Assembly: GCA_936450465.1 (NCBI GenBank) | Contig: OW388291.1 | Location: forward strand, 74,492,436 to 74,556,435 | DNA: 64,000 bases | Source: Gibbula magus | Taxonomy: Eukaryota > Mollusca > Gastropoda > Trochida > Trochidae | Direction: 5' to 3' | Shown: piece by piece, positions 23,905 to 35,784 of the stretch | Layout: each line of letters starts with the position of its first letter | Position numbering within the stretch: the stretch's first letter is position 1 | The notes under the pieces: model-generated | The model's input: the letters and a program-made list of their open reading frames with translations, nothing else | Database searches by the model: none | What the model was told of the DNA's origin: nothing | Program-made: the position numbers and the translations under genes

Positions 23905-24073
23905 GTACATAGTTGTAACAACATTGTTAAGGAGAGAATGGGTATACACAAGATCCAGTAATCCTCAATCTGCTCATCTGGCTTCCTCAGTATATTCATT
24001 GTCCATCTTCACATCAACCTAATATCTTGTGTATACCCATTCTCTCCTTAACAATGTTGTTACAACTATGTAC
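23905..24073. repeat. Perfect 50-bp inverted repeat with 69-bp spacer
   Basis: Bases 23905-23954 and 24024-24073 are exact reverse complements. About 90 bp later comes GCATCGAAACGTCG and AATAAAGAAG, a type of 3' end I associate with Penelope-like and similar retroelements, so this may be a 3'-end rearrangement of one. The element type is inference. Confidence 0.7.
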
Positions 24074-24239
24074 ATCAATCCAATCACATGTAAAAACATA
24101 ATTACCATAATTGTATATATTCTCCTGGTTGTCATGATAATGTACCACTTGCTTGATAACGGTGCTAGTATCTGCATCGAAACGTCGCACTCACATCAAT
24201 AAAGAAGTTGACTATCCATAGAACTTGTTCTTATTTAAT

Positions 24240-24540
24240 ATATAGAATAGTTTTGAAGTTTGAGGCTGGAATATAGTTTTCCCTCTTCTTGGTTCTAAGT
24301 CCAGACTGTTTGCATTCGTAAAAAATAAATATATATATTCTCAAATTTCTATATAGCAAAAGGACATCTAGACTTCTTGGTTGATACCTGTACAAAGTTT
24401 CAGCAAAATATATTGAATAGTTTTGAAGTTTGAGGCCCGAATGGAAAAGCCCGGACGCACAGACGGACAGACAGACGGACGGACAGACGGACGGAGCTCA
24501 TTTCTATATCCCCGCCAACTTCGTTGTGGCGGGGGATAAT
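24240..24540 (+). repeat. Interspersed repeat with GACGGACA tract and terminal hairpin
   Basis: Contains two copies of TAGTTTTGAAGTTTGAGGC (24247, 24418), then a GACGGACAGACGGACGG tract, and ends with a GC hairpin (CCCCGCC-loop-GGCGGGG, 24510-24536) followed by GATAATAA. The same kind of end closes the 177-bp repeat element at 31762-31792. Confidence 0.6.
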
Positions 24541-25607
24541 AACATTTGAAACTGCAGACGTCTTTCATGACCACGTGGGTTTCAACGGCATTTATTTTGA
24601 ATGTTGTGCCTATTATATCAAAATTTTCAACAGATCCTTTCACAAAAATATATTTATCTTCAACATTTGCAAAATGAATTTCAGAAATATTAAATATCAA
24701 ACATCATGTCTGATGAACAATTTTAAGCTGTCATGCAGTGGTATAATAAAAGTTCATGGTAAACACTGTCGATGCGAAAATCGTTTTTCTTGACATAAAT
24801 ATATATATATAACGAATCTAAAATATATTTCATGAATTTACTTGCCAAAGGTAATTCTAAGACTCGAGACAAAAAGACAACCAAGACTTTGTAAGGTAGG
24901 TTCATTTGAGATGTCTTTGTTGTTTACATTTGTGGAAGGAGTTTGTAACAAGTCATTTAACGTACGTATATTATCTCCTTAGCACCAACAGTAACAAATA
25001 TTTTAGTAATATTTGTTATTTATATAAATGATATATATAATATATATATATATTGAGGGCTGTGATAATGTTTATAGATCTAAATAAAGTAATATCCGTA
25101 AACCACCTGCTACTATTATATTCTAGTGTAGTGAGGTTTGATTAGTGTGTGGTTATGTTGAATTACTTGAATAAAGATGTGTAACAAGGGTATAGATGTT
25201 TAGAATTGTATTTGCTAAAGTTTTGAAAGAAGCATATGACAATTGTTCATTAAATAGTTGGTTGATGCTCATAAAGCTCATTTAGAACCAGACCAGTATA
25301 TTTGGATGTATCTATATGTTATACAGTTGGAGAAGGAATTTTCCTGATGACATTCTGCCTTGACAAGAAAGATGTTGTGATGGAGAAATAGAAGAAAATG
25401 TTAGCATTGACTCAGCTGTGGTGAGTAAATATTGAAATAAATTCCTTTATATTTAAAGACTATTACAAATAAAAAAAAATATTGTATAAATATATTTTGG
25501 TCAAACATTTTCTTATATCTGACATTTTATTCTGACTCTTTTAATACTTATGTTTGCCCTTTTTGTAGGCAACCAGAACTGACAGGATCAGTGATTACAA
25601 AACGTTG
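24541..25607. other. AT-rich stretch without gene
   Basis: Contains TA-rich simple sequence near 24800 and 25030-25055. The open frames (24524-24793, 24723-24905) have no recognisable domain and no splice context that I trust. Confidence 0.5.
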
Positions 25608-25616
25608 AAGTCCGAC

Positions 25617-26176
25617 CATCCTCGATAATCCAGCGCTATTGTTCCGATAAATCTACACACAAGCGCTGGAAAACAGTGAGGGTATTTAACCTTAACCTAG
25701 TTACCTCCCTTCGCAATGACTCAGCGAAACGCTTGCTTTCTAACAACCAATGAGATCACTTGAAATCAAGGGTGAAATAACAAGCACTCTCGTGTCAGGA
25801 TCTTGGCTTTCGCAGTAGCACAGCACAGCACAGGGATTTTAATCATTTACGTCCACCCGTTTTGATGGACATGAATACACCCTTCTAACGTACAGACTTC
25901 TTAAAACTTTCTTTTGAGTTTCTGTCAGGTTTTCTACGCTGAATTTGTTACAAATTTTATCGTAATCGAGTGAGTGAGCCATGTTTGTTTCCATAAACAA
26001 CGGTAGTGATGCGTTTTGATTGGTCAAGTTGTTTACGCAGATAGTGTCTGCGTTTCGTTTCTGATTGGATAACATGTACCCAAGGGAGGTAACTAGGTTA
26101 GGGATAAATACCCTTACTGTTTTCCAGCGCTTGTGTGTAGATTTATCGGAACAATAGCGCTGGATTATCGAGGATG
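25617..26176. mobile_element. 560-bp MITE with about 95-bp inverted repeats and 9-bp target duplication
   Basis: The left end 25617-25712 and right end 26081-26176 are inverted repeats starting CATCCTCGATAATCCAGCGC and differing at only a few positions. AAGTCCGAC occurs at 25608-25616 and 26177-26185, a perfect 9-bp target duplication. This fits Mutator-like (MULE) or Merlin-type elements. The interior, read on the minus strand, encodes NLTETQKKVLRSLY and, after a stop and frame shift, VFMSIKTGGRK, resembling the start of a RecQ-like helicase core with a Walker A remnant. It is therefore a non-autonomous element that carries a helicase-like fragment (inference). Confidence 0.85.
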
Positions 26177-26479
26177 AAGTCCGACTAAAATACATGACAA
26201 TTTTTACTGATTGATCACTGGATTTGATTTCATTTTTCACAGCAACCGTTTGTATATACACCTAATTGAGTTATTCTATAACATGTTACACTTTACTTCA
26301 TTTGTTAAAGTGTTTTCAGGAGACAGGATATGTTCATCTGTGTTATTTTTTGTCATGTTGCATTTCGATGGTAAACTAAAAGTTTCTTCATTCATGTTTC
26401 AGGTGAAGGATGCCAAAGGAAACAAGAAAAAAGTGAGCATTGCTCACATACCCCCGCCATCCGTCCATTGAGAATTATA

Positions 26480-29400
26480 GATGTGTCAAGTCAAGTCAGA
26501 AGTGTTTATTGTATTTAAGGCCTCCGGCCCACATACAAAATATACATATTCAAATGATAGATATAATACAGATGTTACAGAAATACAAACGATAGAGAAC
26601 ACTACTTGAACAACATGACAAGCAATTCTAAAATAGTGATTCTGCTTCAGGACGAGTTTACATCATTTAATAGTTCAGTTCTTAGTTTCATACTATGTTT
26701 AATAAACAGTGACAAGTTAAGAATTATATTGTCATTTTGAGAAGACATTAATGATATAAAAGCGAGAGCAGGTGGTTTTGACAAATAAAAATCAGGAATG
26801 TATTTTCTTCTATAAACGGAGTAACATGGACAAAGAAGCATGAAATGAGTTTCGTTTTCAACTACTGATTTACATAATGGACACATTCTTCTATTCATTT
26901 CGATGTACATTTTCTGCCTTTGTTTATCATTAAATCTAATAAACCAAGTCTAAATTTGATGAAACTGTTTCTTAAATCATTAGAATATAAAATAGATAAA
27001 TATTTTTTCTGGTTTAAGTAAACTTTTAAATGTCCTGTAACTATCATACCTTGAGCTATAATAGAGGATGGAATGCCAGTCTTGATAAAACATGTTAATA
27101 GCTTGGTTTTTAAAGTTATATAAAAATAGATTAATATTTCCAATTGTTTGGTTCATCCAAACAAAGCCAAAACCGTGAGAGAACAAAAGGTTTATTACAT
27201 GGGATGCCCAAGTGGTTTTACCAATATCATCTAAGTGCAAAATCATGTTATAAGCTAGCTTTGGAATTCTATGTTCATGCATACCAATAATTTTTATCCA
27301 ATATTTTAGGCATTTTACCTGAGAATTTATATATAACGGGTGTCTTCCACATTCGCCGTAAACCATGCAGTTTGGTGTTGATAATCCAACGGATAAATAT
27401 CTTTTACATGCCAATAAGTGAAGTTTTTCTAGGCAGTCAAATTTTTGGAATCCCCAAATATCAGATCCATATAACATTATCGGTTGTATTTGGGAGTCGA
27501 ATAGTTTAAAAAATACGTTAGGGGAAAACATTCCGATTTTAAATGAAACAGACATGACGTTGAATAAAGCTTTCTTCGCTCTTGATACTAAATCTTCAAC
27601 GCTTTTTGAAGTTCATAGTTTGGGTAAACAAAATACCAAGATATTTATATTGACTATTAATCTTAAGTTGTAAACCATTAAGTACCCATTGTTCATTTGA
27701 AGCTAACGGCCAACCCATTCTGAAAATTACAATGTTTTGTCATAGTTTACCGATAACTTCCATTCTTTTGTGTAACGTTCCAATATATTAAGTTGATTTT
27801 GTAATCCTACAACAGTGTCTGACACTAAAATCACATCATCAGCAAAAAGTAGCATTAATATTTCAAATATATCTGGGAACATTTGAATACCATGCTTTCC
27901 ATTATTAACGATCTCATAATACAATTCATTGATGAAAAATGAAAACAACATTGGGCTTAAAATACACCCTTGTCTTAATCCAACCGGGCAATCAAAATAG
28001 TCCGTACAATCACCACCAGAACGCACACAAGATTTTATGTTAGCATACATGGACTTTAAAACAGAAAACATTTCCCCTCGAAATCCGGCACTTAATAAAC
28101 AATACCATAGTTTAGAACGATCTACAGAATCGAATGCTTTTTTAAAATCGACAAATGCAACGTACAATTTGTGTTTTCGACGTGAAAGACATTTCTGGAC
28201 AATTGCATGTAATGAAAAGATATGGTCTGAAGTAGAATATGTTTTTCGAAAACCGGCCTGAGCTTCTGTTATTAAATCCCGCATATTTTCCCATTTTGTT
28301 ATTCTATTATTGGGGGACCAAAGATACTCATTAAGGAAATGCCTCTATAGTTGTCGGGATCATCGAGCTTTCCTTTCTTGTGTAGAGAAACAATTATTGA
28401 CGAAGACCAACTTTCTGGAAATATGCCATTATCAAATAATATGTTGAAGCATTTTATCATGAAAGGCATGATCACGAATTCAGAACATTTGATCATTTCT
28501 ATGATTATATTATCAGGACCAGCGGATTCCCATTTTTTAAATGTGATATAGCATTTGATATCTCATTTTCTGATATTGGTGTTTCTAAAATCATTTTATC
28601 TACGTCTGTGTAAACTTCTGATGATGAACTGAGCAAATCGTTTAACACCTCGTCATCTTGACTTGTGTCCAATACAGATTCGTTCGAAAAGACCTTTTTA
28701 AAATGCACTAACCATTCGGTTTTGTGAATAGAGTTTTGACGATGAGGTCGGTTTTGTAAATAACGTATCTCTTTCCAGAATTTAGAAGGACATTTGATCG
28801 AATTGTTGAGTCGATTTTGCTTTTGTTTACGAAGATTAGTTTTAAAGTTTCGGCAACAGTTCTTATACTTATTTCTCATTTGGCAATACTGGGTTCTATT
28901 CGATTCTGTGCGTTTACATCGAAACGTTCGCAAAGCCTTGTGTGCTTTACGCCTTGCTGATTTGCATTCTGCATTTAGTTGGGGTGTTTTTTTAACATTA
29001 ATATCAACTTTTTTCTTCATACATTCTGACGAGTTTAAGATCATATGTACAAACTGATCGATAGCACCATCCATATCGATATCAAGCATTGTGAGTAACT
29101 GCTGACTACAAGATAACATTTTGTCAGATAAAGTATTTACAAACTATGTACTCAGGAAATCATTCCAAACAGTTCTTTCTTTTTCATAACAATCATTAGC
29201 TAATTTAGTTTGAATGTACACATTTGGAAATTTACAATTCAACTCTAATGGAAAATGATCTGAGTCAATGCGGTCTCCAATGTTGAACATCTCAATAAAC
29301 TGGAAAAACTCTAGTGAGCAAATGAAGTAATCATTCACACTCGAACCCTGATGAAAAGTATATTCACCAAGCGTATCTCCATACGCTCTACCGTTGACAA

Positions 29401-30390
29401 TGAATAACTGAAGTGCATAACACGTATCTAATAAAGCACGACCAACACTATTTACAACTTTATCATTAGATTAACGGTCATCAAGTGTGGTATCTCCTTC
29501 ACTACATATAAAATTTTCATTTCCAATATCATCATCAAAAGTGACGTGCTGGTTATTTCGCTCGCCTGTGCGTGCATTCATATCCCCACAAAGAATTGTT
29601 AACGAATCACTGGTGTCTGGAAGGTTTTCTATAATAAACTGTTCAATTTGTTCAATGTGACATTAATGATTGTTGTTATGGTAGTATGGTGAACCTAAGG
29701 GTGGGACATACGAACATATCAAGTTAATGTCTTTTGCAACTGAAAACAACCGTTTAGGCAATTTCAAGAAAAGCAAATTGTCATTCGATGGCGATAATAC
29801 CGTGCACATTTTGCTTATAGAATGGTCTATACAAACACATACACCACCAGAAAGTCTACCAAAACCAGACAATTTTAGTGCTGGGCTATTGAAAACATCA
29901 TAACCGTCCAGCCAATTTATATCTGCCAGGTCAATAACAAATGTCTCCACTAGACAAACTACGTTAAATTTCCGAAGATATGCTATAAAATCACAATCGT
30001 ATATTTTGTCCCTCAACCCGTTCACGTTCCAACACAAGAGCGATAGATCAGTATCGCCAGTCACAAGCTCACTCTCAGAGTTAGAATTTGCGGTGTATAT
30101 TGAACGTTGTTCAACACCTATCGGACTTTGGCCACTGTCCTATGGGCGCGTGGAACGATGCGGGTTCTTGCTTTTATTACTAGAAGAGTCGTTAGAAGGT
30201 AGACGCTTGCTTTGATGTGTTTCCATTTGAAAACGTGTAGACCCACCGACATCTTGACGATCTACCGTTACGAGTTAACCATCTTTAAAATATCCAAACT
30301 TGCCGGTTTCTTTAAGGGCTTGAAGCTGACTTATCTGTCGTGTCGTTAAGTCACTTGAGATTCCGAGTCCATTTGGAAGGTTACTATGTT
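26480..30390 (-). mobile_element. Decayed non-LTR retrotransposon (LINE): endonuclease plus reverse transcriptase
   Basis: Read on the minus strand from about 30390 to 26480. An N-terminal stretch leads into an AP-endonuclease start (LSLLCWNVNGLRDKIYDCDF, near 30.05 kb, with FNVVCLVET and LICSYVPP following). The reverse-transcriptase core lies in 28496-27727: GKLDDPDNYRGISL, AFVDFKKAFDSVDRSKLW, GLRQGCILSPMLF and the catalytic LLFADDV. A C-terminal region has a zinc-knuckle motif, CPLCKSVVENETHFMLLCPC (26.87 kb). The frame is broken several times (gaps near 29.65, 29.4, 29.13, 28.5, 28.29, 27.7 and 26.95 kb), so it is dead. The 3' end carries AATAAACACTTC and an ACTTGACTTGAC tail. It is an APE-type LINE of the L1/Tx1-like group by general look; clade not determined. 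The target duplication was not identified. Confidence 0.85.
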
Positions 30391-30449
30391 TAAAAAACAG
30401 CTTCAAGCATCATAATATTGTCCAAAATAATTTTAGGAACTGGCTTTGT

Positions 30450-31792
30450 TATTACAAAATTTCATTCACCCAGATGTAATATTTTTCAGGTAACTTAATT
30501 TTTACCATTAGAGTATCACACCGGTAATTTGTACCAAGTTCAATTACAGATTCAAGGAATATTTCGGAACTGGACTGTGAACTCGATGAAGAGTATCATC
30601 TGGACTACCTACATGTAAAATTTCATTCACCTAGATGTAATAGTTGCCGAGAAAACTTGTCCCAATTGGAGCATCACAGTTCTTTTGGTACTAAGTTCAA
30701 ATTCGGATTCAAGGGCAATAACTCTGTAAAAAATAATATTTCGGAACTGGTTTTCGAACTCGATGAAGAGTATCATCTGAACTACCTCCATGTTAAATTT
30801 CATTCACCTAGATGTAATAGTTTCCGAGAAAACTTGTCCCCATTGAAGCATCAGAGTTCTTTTGGTACAAAGTTCAATTTCGGATTCAAGGGCCATAACT
30901 CCGTAAAAAATAATATTTCGGAACTGGTTTTCGAACTCGATGAAGAGTATCATCTGGACTACCTAAATGTTAAATTTCATTCACCTAGATGTAATAGTTT
31001 CTGAGAACACTTGTCCCAATTGGAGCATCACAGTTCTTTTGGTACTAAGTTCAAATTCGGATTCAAGGGCAATAACTCTGTAAAAAATAATATTTCGGAA
31101 CTGGTTTTCGAACTCGATGAAGAGTATCATCTGAACTACCTCCATGTTAAATTTCATTCACCTAGATGTAATAGTTTCCGAGAAAACTTGTCCCCATTGA
31201 AGCATCACAGTTCTTTTGGTACAAAGTTCAATTTCGGATTCAAGGGCCATAACTCCGAAAAAAATAATATTTCGGAACTGGTTTTCGAACTCGATGAGGA
31301 ATATCATCTGGACTACCTCCATGTTAAATTTCATTCACCTAGATGTAATAGTTTCCGAGAAAACTTGTCCCCATTGGAGCATCACAGTTCTTTTGGTTCT
31401 AAGTTAAATTTCGGATTCAAGGGCCATAACTCCGTAAAAAAAATAATATTTCGGAACTGGTTTTCGAACTCGATAAAGAGTATGGTCATGAGTACTCACA
31501 ACCAAAATTTCATTCACCTAGGTTGAACAGTATCCGAGAAAACTTGTCCCCATTGAACACAATGAAACTAAGTCCAAAAAGTGACGTTTCCATGGAAACG
31601 ACAACAAATTTAAATCTCAGAAAATTGAAAATTGTCTGTGCGCTATCGGAAGAACATGGTTAACAACTGTACAAAGTTAGGTTGATGTACCTTTGACGGT
31701 TTTTGAGAAAATTGACCAGACGGACGGACGGAAGGTCGAACCGACGGAATGACCGCTATATACCCCCGCTTACTTCGTAGCGGGGGTATAAT
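30450..31792 (+). repeat. 177-bp tandem repeat element ending in a GC hairpin
   Basis: About five and a half 177-bp units, starting at 30665, 30842, 31019, 31197 and 31374 with a partial unit before. Units alternate in type, so the array looks like a duplicated 354-bp pair. 177 is a multiple of three and the units lack stops in one frame, so they read as repeats such as HHSSFGTKF and ISELVFELDEEYH. The element ends with GACGGACGGA, then a hairpin ACCCCCGCT-loop-AGCGGGGGT (31762-31788) and TATAATAA. I take it as an interspersed repeat and not a protein gene, because the ends match the non-coding repeat at 24.5 kb. Confidence 0.8.
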
Positions 31793-31799
31793 AAAATGC

Positions 31800-34129
31800 A
31801 GTTTATAAAGACCATCCTGAATCTCAACTACCTTTCCAAATCCTTGGACTTATACAGATCTTTTAAAGGCAGTAAACTACAAAAGCTGTGTAAAATATAT
31901 ATCCATAACAAGTTTACTCCAGAACAAAAGGGATTGAGCATAAACTCTTTTTCAAAAAAATTCTTATGTTGTGAAAATATTATGTTGAAAAAATCCAGAA
32001 AACACCCAAACTTATTTCAAAGGATTTCTTAAGTAATTAATCCATGTGCAGAAACTCATTAATGTTAAACATTAAGGATTAGAATGTTGCTATATTGACT
32101 TGATTTTAAAACCACTTTTAAAATATTTGTGTCTGAAAATTTAACTGCCAAGTGAACATTGTTCAGGCATAAATATATCATCTGTAGATACCTTCTTATC
32201 CATGTATATTATGAGAATAAGGATTATCTTATAAATTTAATATTTGGTGAAATCGATGAGTGTATTGCTGTATATGGTTATTTTATAAATAATTTTCAAT
32301 AAACCTTTTCGAGAAATTCCTATTTTGAGTCATTATTTTCTTTAAAAAAAAAGGTGACGCAGACCAAATTTATTTCTTGTATCATACACTTATATATATT
32401 ATATGCTCTTATATCCTTTTAAGTAAGCGCCATGAATTTTTTTGCGATGACGTTGTGTAAGATTGAAATTTGTAACTGTTTTCGACAGTCACTGTTTTGT
32501 GTTCTGGCATTTTAATTACAAGATATAAAATTGGTCTTCATTGATTTACCGGTAAATATTTTGTACAGCCTGAGCGCTATGCTTTCATTTATAGGCGTGT
32601 TGGTGAGTGTGGTTTTGTTTTGGTTGAAAAGCTAAACTTAATCCTAAACGCGTGTCTTGTCCTGTTTTTTTTACGCGTTTATACCCCTAAACACGTTTAG
32701 GTACTTAAATGTGTTAAGGAATGTGTTTCGTTACTAAGCACATTAATAAACGTGTTTATGTAGCTAAACGTGATTAGTTGCTAAACACATTCCTAAACAC
32801 ATTCAGGTAGCTAAACGTGTAAAAAAAAAAGGACAAGATACGCGCTTAGTATTATGTTTATATCCTAAACACCATTTTTACAGTGAGAGGGTTTTCTTCA
32901 TACCTTTTCTCTTGTGTAGAAAAGTATATCCTCTTCCTTGAGTTTCGTAACGATTACTTAAGGATATTCCTGGTTAACTCTCAAGAATAACTTTCAACCT
33001 TTCCGACTTTTTCTCTTGCGTTTATCTGAGGAAGTTGTTTTTCTGTTTTCCTAGGAATGATCGGTAAAATATATTTGGTGTGTTTTGATATCAAAGTCTC
33101 TCAGATAAGAAGCTTAATTGGATCCCACTTCGAGTGCGCCGCGGGTTTGTTGCTTCAGGCTGGTGGGTAAACGATTGGCGTGCTGCAATTATTCTGTAGG
33201 TGTAGGAACGGTTATGGAATCAATGGAGGAGATGGTGGTTTCATAATTGTATGGGTATCGAGATGGTGGTTTAAAACATAGCATGGGTATCACCATTCAA
33301 ATTGTGTCCAAATTCTCTCTTAGATTACTACTGTTATTTCCCTTGGTAACAATTAGACGTTAAACCTCAATATCTCGACAGCTTATCAAGAAAATTTCAC
33401 AAAACGCTGCCAAAAAGGTTGGCTACGACATTCCACATTAGGACTATAGTGGTTGGTTTTCAATATATATTCTCTTCCGCGGTTTTGAGAGAACGCCTCT
33501 TGAAAAATCTGTTCCTCACTAACGGCAATGCATACAGCAACACACGGCAATACATATTATTAGATATAGATATTTTTTTGTTAAAATACTAGTGAAGAAA
33601 AAAATCATGATTGATAACTCATTAATTGAAGGTAATTCCAGTCAAGCATAGGGTTAAAGGTCAAGCCGAAGTCTTAAAGATAAGTTGACTTTCGTGGAAG
33701 GTTTGTCTGTTTAGGAACGCTGCTTTGTTACATTTTATGACAACAAGACATACCTTTTCTACCATGTAGTCCATCCTGCATTTATTGTACACTTATGAAA
33801 ATTTATATTTTCAAGGCCGGCTTCATGTTAATTTTCTTAGGTCATAGTTAATTACGAATTGACGAATTGTGTTGCGATTAGAACGGTGTCATTTATGAAC
33901 CTGGTGGAATTTATAATTCAAAAGAAAAAAGTTGAGCTAACCTATTTATTTTAATAATAAACATATCACTTTAAAAAAGGATGGCAAGTATCTCTACAAA
34001 AATCAATTTCTCACTATTCTGATAATAGTATGCCTTAAATAATGGACATTCACACCTAACATAATGTAATGCAGTAAGGCAATGACGATAATAATATTAT
34101 GAGTAAATATAAAAATAGAGCCATGGGTT
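31800..34129. other. AT-rich spacer without gene
   Basis: No convincing exon. It contains the fold-back repeat at 32643-32849. A 78-codon frame at 31796-32032 has a few LINE-like residues but no motif I can name. Confidence 0.5.
32643..32849. repeat. Fold-back element with degenerate CTAAACACG repeats
   Basis: Arms of about 38 bp (CCTAAACGCGTGTCTTGTCC at the left, its near-complement ending CGCGCTTAG at the right) enclose a series of imperfect CTAAACACGT-like words in both orientations. A run of T or A lies just inside each arm. It is a probable MITE. No target duplication was settled. Confidence 0.65.
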
Positions 34130-35378
34130 CTGTAGCTCAATAGGATTTCATTGATTTATGTGATCCACATTTGGAGTAACAGGGTCACCAATCCTACAAT
34201 TAAGAATCACCTTTGACCAAAGAGTCTCTTCACAACATTTTACCTTTCTAGAGCTTTGCATACTTGAGATAAAGATGAAAATAGGTTTTTGGGTTGTGAC
34301 CCCTGTGACCCAATTTGGGGTCACGGGGTCATGAAATCTACAATTTAGAATCCCCATTTGCCAAGGAATCTGCACATAATTGTTCAGCTCTCTAGACCTT
34401 TTGGAACTGGATAAAAGAAGAAGAAAATAAGTTTTTAAGGATGTGACTCCTCTGACCCCATTTGGGGTCATGGTGTCATGAAATCTACAATTTAAAATCC
34501 CCATTGGCCAAGGAGTCTGCACACAACTTTTCAGCTCTCTAGACCTTTTGGAACTGGAGAAGAAGATGAAAATAGGTTTTTAAGGATGTGACCCCTGTGA
34601 CCCAATTTGGGGTCACGGGGTCATGAAATCTACAATTTAGAATCCCCATTTGCCAAGGAATCTGCACACAATTGTTCAGCTCTCTAGACCTTTTGGAACT
34701 GGATAAAAGAAGAAGAAAATAAGTTTTTAAGGATGTGACTCCTCTGACCCCATTTGGGGTCATGGTGTCATGAAATCTACAATTTAGAATCCCCATTGGC
34801 CAAGGAGTCTGCACACATCTTTTCATCTCGCTAGACCTTTTGGAACTGGAGTAGAAGATGAAAATAGGTTTATTAAGGATGTGAGCCCTGTGACCCCATT
34901 TGGGGTCACGGGGTCACGAAATCTAAAATTTAGAATCCCCATTGGCCAAGGAGTCTGCACACAACTGTTCAGCTCTCTAGACCTTTTGGAACTGGAGAAG
35001 ATGAAAATAGGTTTTTAAGGATGTGACCCCTGTGACCCCATTTGGGGTCACGTGGCCACGAAATCTACAATTTAGAATCCCATTGGCTAAGGATTTTGAG
35101 CAGAACTGTTCAGCTCTCTAGACCCTTTGGAACTGGAGAAGAAGATGAAAATAGGTTTTTAAGGATGTGACCCCTGTGACCCCATTTGGGGTCATGGGGT
35201 CACGAAATCTACAATTAAGAATCCCAATTTGCCAAGCAGTCTGCACACAAAATTTCAGCTCTGTGGAGTCATTGGTTCTGGAGAAGAAGTCGAAAAAGCG
35301 TCAAGTTTACGGATGGACAGATGCCATGCCATGACATAAGCCCATCGGGCCTTTCCGGCCTGATGAGCTAAAAATACC
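34130..35378 (+). repeat. 145-bp tandem-repeat element, about 8 units
   Basis: Starts with TAGCTCAATAGGATTTCATT and ends CCTGATGAGCTAAAAATA. Between them are units of about 142-147 bp (starts at 34439, 34584, 34731, 34877, 35019 and 35163). Each contains a palindrome, GTGACCCC-ATTT-GGGGTCAC, then CTACAATTTAGAATCCCCAT and GCTCTCTAGACCTTTTGG. The same head and tail flank the shorter copy at 62505-63053, so this is a mobile repeat with a satellite core. The 3' end, a GGCC hairpin followed by CTAA, recalls Helitron/Helentron non-autonomous elements and the molluscan pearl elements (inference). Long minus-strand frames here (34148-34522, 34539-34826) are by-products of the repeat. Confidence 0.8.
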
Positions 35379-35784
35379 TATCAACAAATATTTAATGATG
35401 AAGTTGTACTTTGAGCAGAGAAAGGAGCAGTCAAAGACAAATATAAAATGGCTGTTGGATGTTTTTTAAAAGCAGGACGTATGATCAGTTCTAGGCAGAA
35501 GAAAAGTTCCCTCGAATACATGTCAATTAAATTAAATATTTATTTATAAATGCGTCTCTACTCTGTTTCACAGCATAAATATGTTCAAATGTATTCCAAG
35601 TATCAATTCCGACTAGTATATCGACTGTCTGAATGCACTCCATTTTCCATTTAATCTCTCATAGAATAATGTTTATTCTTCCATAACCACACACGTCTGA
35701 AACTTGATTGTCGTCACAAGAGTCGTGTATGTATCCTTGATCTAACTATCTAACATTTCATACAGACGCCCCAACACAGACAAC
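35379..35784 (+). other. Upstream flank of gene C
   Basis: This AT-rich stretch lies between the 145-bp repeat element and the gene C start codon. The proximal promoter should be here, but I see no clear TATA box or other motif I would defend. Just before the ATG the sequence reads CAGACAAC. Confidence 0.35.

Noticed and set aside
25839..26261. 140-codon minus-strand gene
   Set aside because: It lies across the 560-bp MITE and its right inverted repeat; only the helicase-like part is meaningful.
31011..31526. 171-codon repeated protein frame
   Set aside because: It is created by the 177-bp tandem repeat, and the array ends like a non-coding interspersed repeat; kept only as a finding to test.
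34148..34826. Two minus-strand frames of 124 and 95 codons with repeated residues
   Set aside because: They are produced by the 145-bp tandem repeat; the same repeat in the 62.5-kb copy gives similar frames.
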